DNA of 43,751 nucleotides from Bacteroidota bacterium (lineage in GTDB: Bacteria > Bacteroidota > Ignavibacteria > Ignavibacteriales > Melioribacteraceae), in contig JAKAMT010000006.1 in NCBI GenBank assembly GCA_021812705.1, forward strand, positions 1 to 43,751. Direction: 5' to 3'. Shown piece by piece: positions 40,578 through 43,751 of this stretch (within the stretch, counting starts at the first letter, position 1; every line of letters begins with the position of its first letter). A model generated the notes under the pieces. The model was given only the letters and a program-made list of their open reading frames with translations. It made no database searches and was not told the origin of the DNA. The position numbers were made by a program, and so were the translations under genes.

Positions 40578-41345
40578 TTACTTAACTTTTTTTGGAGCCG
40601 GAGCTGCAGCTGCAGCAGGTTTCTTTTCTGCCGGAGCCGGAGCTACTGCAGGCGCCTGTGTCTGGGTTGGCGGAGCCGGTTTGTAATTTCTTCTGATCTT
40701 ATCGTATTTCGATTTTTCTTCTTCAGTCAGATTAGGAATCTTGAAGATCTGTTTCGGGAAGATAAGATCCGGATTCTTTATCTGGTCTCTGTTTGCTTTG
40801 TAGATTACAGGCCAAGCAAACGGATTTGCGTAATGTTCTTTTTTCTTTGCGATGTTCCAGAGATTGTCGTTTTTAACTACTGTGTAGTTGATCTCTTTAG
40901 GAGCAACAACCCATGCATCCAATTTTCTCTGAAGCTGATTATGTACCTGGTCAAAAAATTCAGGAAGAGCGCTGATTTTATTTTTCTTCATCGCATCCAG
41001 TTCTGCCTGGCGGTCTGCTTTTTCAGGAACGCGGCCGTCAATCTTTGCGGTCAGATCTGCGAGCTGTTTTCTGAAATTGTCAACGTCGGCTTTTTTAGCG
41101 CCGAGCATTGCATAGGTTTCATTCACACAGTCGTCGTATGATTTAAGTCCGGCATTTATTTTTTTGAGATTGGCAACTTCAGCTTTTAAAGCATTCAGTT
41201 CTGCAGTGAGAGAAACTCTTCTCTCGGTAAGGCGGTTCATTTCATTCTGCCATTCTTCTTTGGTCATTTCTTTCTGCTGCGCAAAGATATTGACAGAGAG
41301 AACCATAGCAAAAAAACTCACTAACAATAATTTGTAAAATTTCAT
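40578..41345 (-). CDS. Secreted coiled-coil protein with LysM domain
   Basis: Signal peptide; YTVVKNDNLWNIAKKKEHYANPFAWPVIYKANRDQIKNPDLIFPKQIFKIP LysM; Pro/Ala-rich C-terminus. Confidence 0.9.
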   Translation of the reverse strand: MKFYKLLLVSFFAMVLSVNIFAQQKEMTKEEWQNEMNRLTERRVSLTAELNALKAEVANLKKINAGLKSYDDCVNETYAMLGAKKADVDNFRKQLADLTAKIDGRVPEKADRQAELDAMKKNKISALPEFFDQVHNQLQRKLDAWVVAPKEINYTVVKNDNLWNIAKKKEHYANPFAWPVIYKANRDQIKNPDLIFPKQIFKIPNLTEEEKSKYDKIRRNYKPAPPTQTQAPAVAPAPAEKKPAAAAAPAPKKVK

Positions 41346-41375
41346 TTAAGCCTCCGTCATGAATAAACTTATTAA

Positions 41376-41645
41376 TTACATCCCGATTTTTTCGAGATTC
41401 TTTTTGGTTTCTGCTTTTTCTTTTGCGCACTGATCAAGTTTTGCATTTTTTTCGGCAATTTCTCTTTCTATGGCAGCTTTTTCAGCTTTGAGAGATCCTA
41501 CTTCTTTTTCAAGCGCTTTAACTTCAGAGCGAAGGGCTTCTAGTTCAGCCATCTGCTCTTCCGAAACTCCGCTGCAGCCTGTCACACTTACCATTCCTGC
41601 AAACAGAAGAACTATAAGCGCAGAGTTGATGATCCTTTTCATCAT
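41376..41645 (-). CDS. Small coiled-coil lipoprotein (Lpp-like in layout)
   Basis: Lipobox VTGCSG followed by heptad-rich EEQMAELEALRSEVKALEKEVGSLKAEKAAIEREIAEK. Confidence 0.8.
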   Translation of the reverse strand: MMKRIINSALIVLLFAGMVSVTGCSGVSEEQMAELEALRSEVKALEKEVGSLKAEKAAIEREIAEKNAKLDQCAKEKAETKKNLEKIGM

Positions 41646-41737
41646 TTCACTTCTCCTTTATATTGATGATTTGAATTTTGCGCGATAAATATAAGAATTT
41701 TTCAGTCTAAATAAAGTGCATATTTTCATTTTATCAT

Positions 41738-42415
41738 CTAGATCAGGCGTTTTTCTACAAAGCTCGAGTATTTTTCCCCCGCTATAATAAGATGATCGAT
41801 CACCTGAATATCCATAATTTTACCGGCTTCGGCTAATTTTTTTGTCAATGAGATATCTTCGTTGCTGGGATCGGGATTGCCGCTGGGATGATTGTGCAAC
41901 AGAATTATGCTTGCCGAATTATTCTCTATCGCCGTCTTGAATACCTCGCGCGGATGAACTAAACTGGCGTTTAAATGTCCCACAGAGATCAGCTCCATTC
42001 TTATCACCCGGTTGGATGAATTGAGGCAGACCACGTAAAATTCCTCTTTCAGTTTATCCCGCATGACAGGAATAAAAAGTTCGGCGATATCGGCGGGAGA
42101 AACGATTTTTTTTACGGAGAAAAGTTTTTTCTGAAAATCTGCCCTCCTGTTGATTTCGAAAGCTGCAAGGAGAGCGGCCGATTTGTCTTTTCCCACGCCG
42201 GGGCATTTTTGAATCGCCGCCGCGGTTTGAGAAGTGAGATTGTTCAATCCCCCTGCGCTAGTGATAAGATCGTACGCAACCTGCAGCACGCTCTTCCCTT
42301 TTGTTCCGGTGCGCAATAGAATAGCTATTAGTTCCGCATCGGTCAGACTCTGCGCGCCGCGCAGCAGCAATTTTTCACGTGGACGGTCATCGATTGGAAG
42401 TTCTTTTACTTTCAT
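41738..42415 (-). CDS. radC: RadC-family JAB/MPN+ protein
   Basis: RPREKLLLRGAQSLTDAELIAILLRTGTKGKSV; LLHNHPSGNPDPSNEDI. Confidence 0.96.
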   Translation of the reverse strand: MKVKELPIDDRPREKLLLRGAQSLTDAELIAILLRTGTKGKSVLQVAYDLITSAGGLNNLTSQTAAAIQKCPGVGKDKSAALLAAFEINRRADFQKKLFSVKKIVSPADIAELFIPVMRDKLKEEFYVVCLNSSNRVIRMELISVGHLNASLVHPREVFKTAIENNSASIILLHNHPSGNPDPSNEDISLTKKLAEAGKIMDIQVIDHLIIAGEKYSSFVEKRLI

Positions 42416-42602
42416 AGCTGCTCCCCATAGATTTTCTTATATAACTTTATCCATTACCGGAGATTAGAAATCGAAGAAGCGTACAATTTTACTTAAGCGT
42501 AGAGGTTTTGAAAATGTGTAAGACAAATTTGAGAAAAATAGTTCTGCAGTTAAATTAGTTTACCGATCAATTTTTAACGGCACTCAGTATAGCGCATTTA
42601 AT

Positions 42603-42878
42603 TTAACGTATGCTTATCTGTAATGTTTTACCCAGTGCTTCTAAGTAACTTTTAAGTGTGGATAAACGAATATCTTCGGCATGGTTTTCAATTCGGGATA
42701 TTGCGGACTTTTTAGTGCTCATTTTTTCCGCCAGCTCTTTTTGCGTTACACCGACTTCTTCCCTTGCCTGACGAAGCAATACTCCAATTTTGAAACTTTC
42801 GTAACCTTTTTCAAAATTTTTAGAGAATTTTTTACTTTTTCTTTTTCTTTTTACTATATATTTATCCAGATCATCCAT
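42603..42878 (-). CDS. XRE-family antitoxin-like HTH protein
   Basis: [56 protein letters not shown]. Confidence 0.88.
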   Translation of the reverse strand: MDDLDKYIVKRKRKSKKFSKNFEKGYESFKIGVLLRQAREEVGVTQKELAEKMSTKKSAISRIENHAEDIRLSTLKSYLEALGKTLQISIR

Positions 42879-43056
42879 TTTGGTTCCTCTCTAAAAAATC
42901 TTTTTTTCTGGTTTCAGCAAGTTCTATCTCTGTTTTAGGTGTTTTTTTAGCCTGCTTTCTAAATCCATTGGTTAAAACTACAAAATTTGATTTGTACCAA
43001 AAACCCAGCAACCGGAATTCATTTTTTCCAAAACCAGTTCTTATCTCCCAAATATC
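42871..43056 (-). pseudogene. 5'-truncated or frameshifted RelE/HigB (Gp49-like) toxin
   Basis: Minus-strand frame reads [61 protein letters not shown]-stop, with an in-frame TAG immediately upstream (43057-43059). It overlaps the antitoxin start by 8 bp. Confidence 0.8.
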
Positions 43057-43213
43057 CTAACTTCCTTCTAAATGATAAAGTTAACCTATTTGTGAACCAA
43101 AGTAAATACTATTACGGACGTTAAATGCGCCGAAGCATAATTACCGGTTCCGCTGTTTCATCTTTTCACTTAAGCGCATGCCATGCAATATATAGTTGAT
43201 ATATAAATTTTTA

Positions 43214-43666
43214 TCAATTTTTTAAAATAATGCTTACGATTCTCTCGGGACCAACTACAATTGTGAATCCTGTCTTAGAGTGTCCGTCATTTCCTATCTC
43301 TTTACCCACCCCTTCAAGAGTGACAAAATCTTTAGAGATAACTACACTTACCGGATCACTCATATTTTCAGTCTTCAGCAGATTATCTGGTACTTTAAAT
43401 CCTTTGAATGAATTTCCGCCGCCCCCAAGTTTAGCCGGTTTACGAAAATATTCCTGCGCTGAAGAAGCGATCTTCTTCAGATCCGCGAGCAGAGCATCTC
43501 TACTAATATTAACCTGCTGCTGAGATACAGATGGAATTTTTTTTGATGATTCCGTACTGCTATTTTCGTTTGAGGAGTGTTTTTGGTAGAAAGCGAAAAA
43601 CAAAACTAATATCAGTGTGAGAATGATGCTCTTGTAGATTTCGACATAAAACATTCTTTTTTCCAT
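43214..43666 (-). CDS. Hypothetical membrane-anchored protein
   Basis: Single N-terminal TM (IYKSIILTLILVLFFAFY); intact ORF, no recognised domain. Confidence 0.6.
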   Translation of the reverse strand: MEKRMFYVEIYKSIILTLILVLFFAFYQKHSSNENSSTESSKKIPSVSQQQVNISRDALLADLKKIASSAQEYFRKPAKLGGGGNSFKGFKVPDNLLKTENMSDPVSVVISKDFVTLEGVGKEIGNDGHSKTGFTIVVGPERIVSIILKN

Positions 43667-43751
43667 GATATACCTCCCAGTTGTAAAATAAGTTTATATA
43701 TTAATTTTAGCCGAATGACCGCCCTGTTTTTAAGCCGAAGATCCCGCCGCA

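Noticed and set aside
42549-43129. Possible integron attC sites (GTTAAAT / ATTTAAC) flanking the TA remnant
   Set aside because: The core-like motifs are in GTT...AAC order, whereas attC needs RYYYAAC...GTTRRRY; no integrase in the window.

Overview
This 43.75 kb window is mostly bacterial housekeeping DNA. The gene repertoire and protein style suggest the Ignavibacteria/Bacteroidota-Chlorobi side of the FCB group, but that taxonomic guess is inference. No phage, CRISPR array, defence island or tRNA gene is visible. The left end carries a minus-strand tmRNA (ssrA), followed on its 3' side by three tandem 113-bp partial copies of its own 3' end. Each copy is interrupted by the same ~39-bp double palindrome. 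Core genes recognised include a PduO-type cobalamin adenosyltransferase, a YgfZ-like protein, an M20 peptidase, two LptF/LptG permeases, adenosine deaminase, hutU, a 2-hydroxyacid dehydrogenase, rplU/rpmA, dxs, xseA/xseB, surE, comF-like, argS, rsfS, RidA, mazG, phoH and radC. The less ordinary parts are: (i) a tight four-gene operon (7391-13866, minus) with a CHASE2 adenylate cyclase, a secreted beta-barrel-like protein, a FecR-domain protein and a secreted protein; (ii) a signalling cluster (30037-34852) with three histidine kinases and one LytTR response regulator, including a 13-bp direct repeat at 20-bp spacing beside the regulator gene and a long terminator-like hairpin before the next kinase; (iii) a phoH gene whose upstream reading frame suggests a non-canonical (ACG?) start; (iv) an XRE antitoxin next to a 5'-decayed RelE/HigB-like toxin. 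All calls come from reading the sequence and the supplied ORFs; no database search was run.
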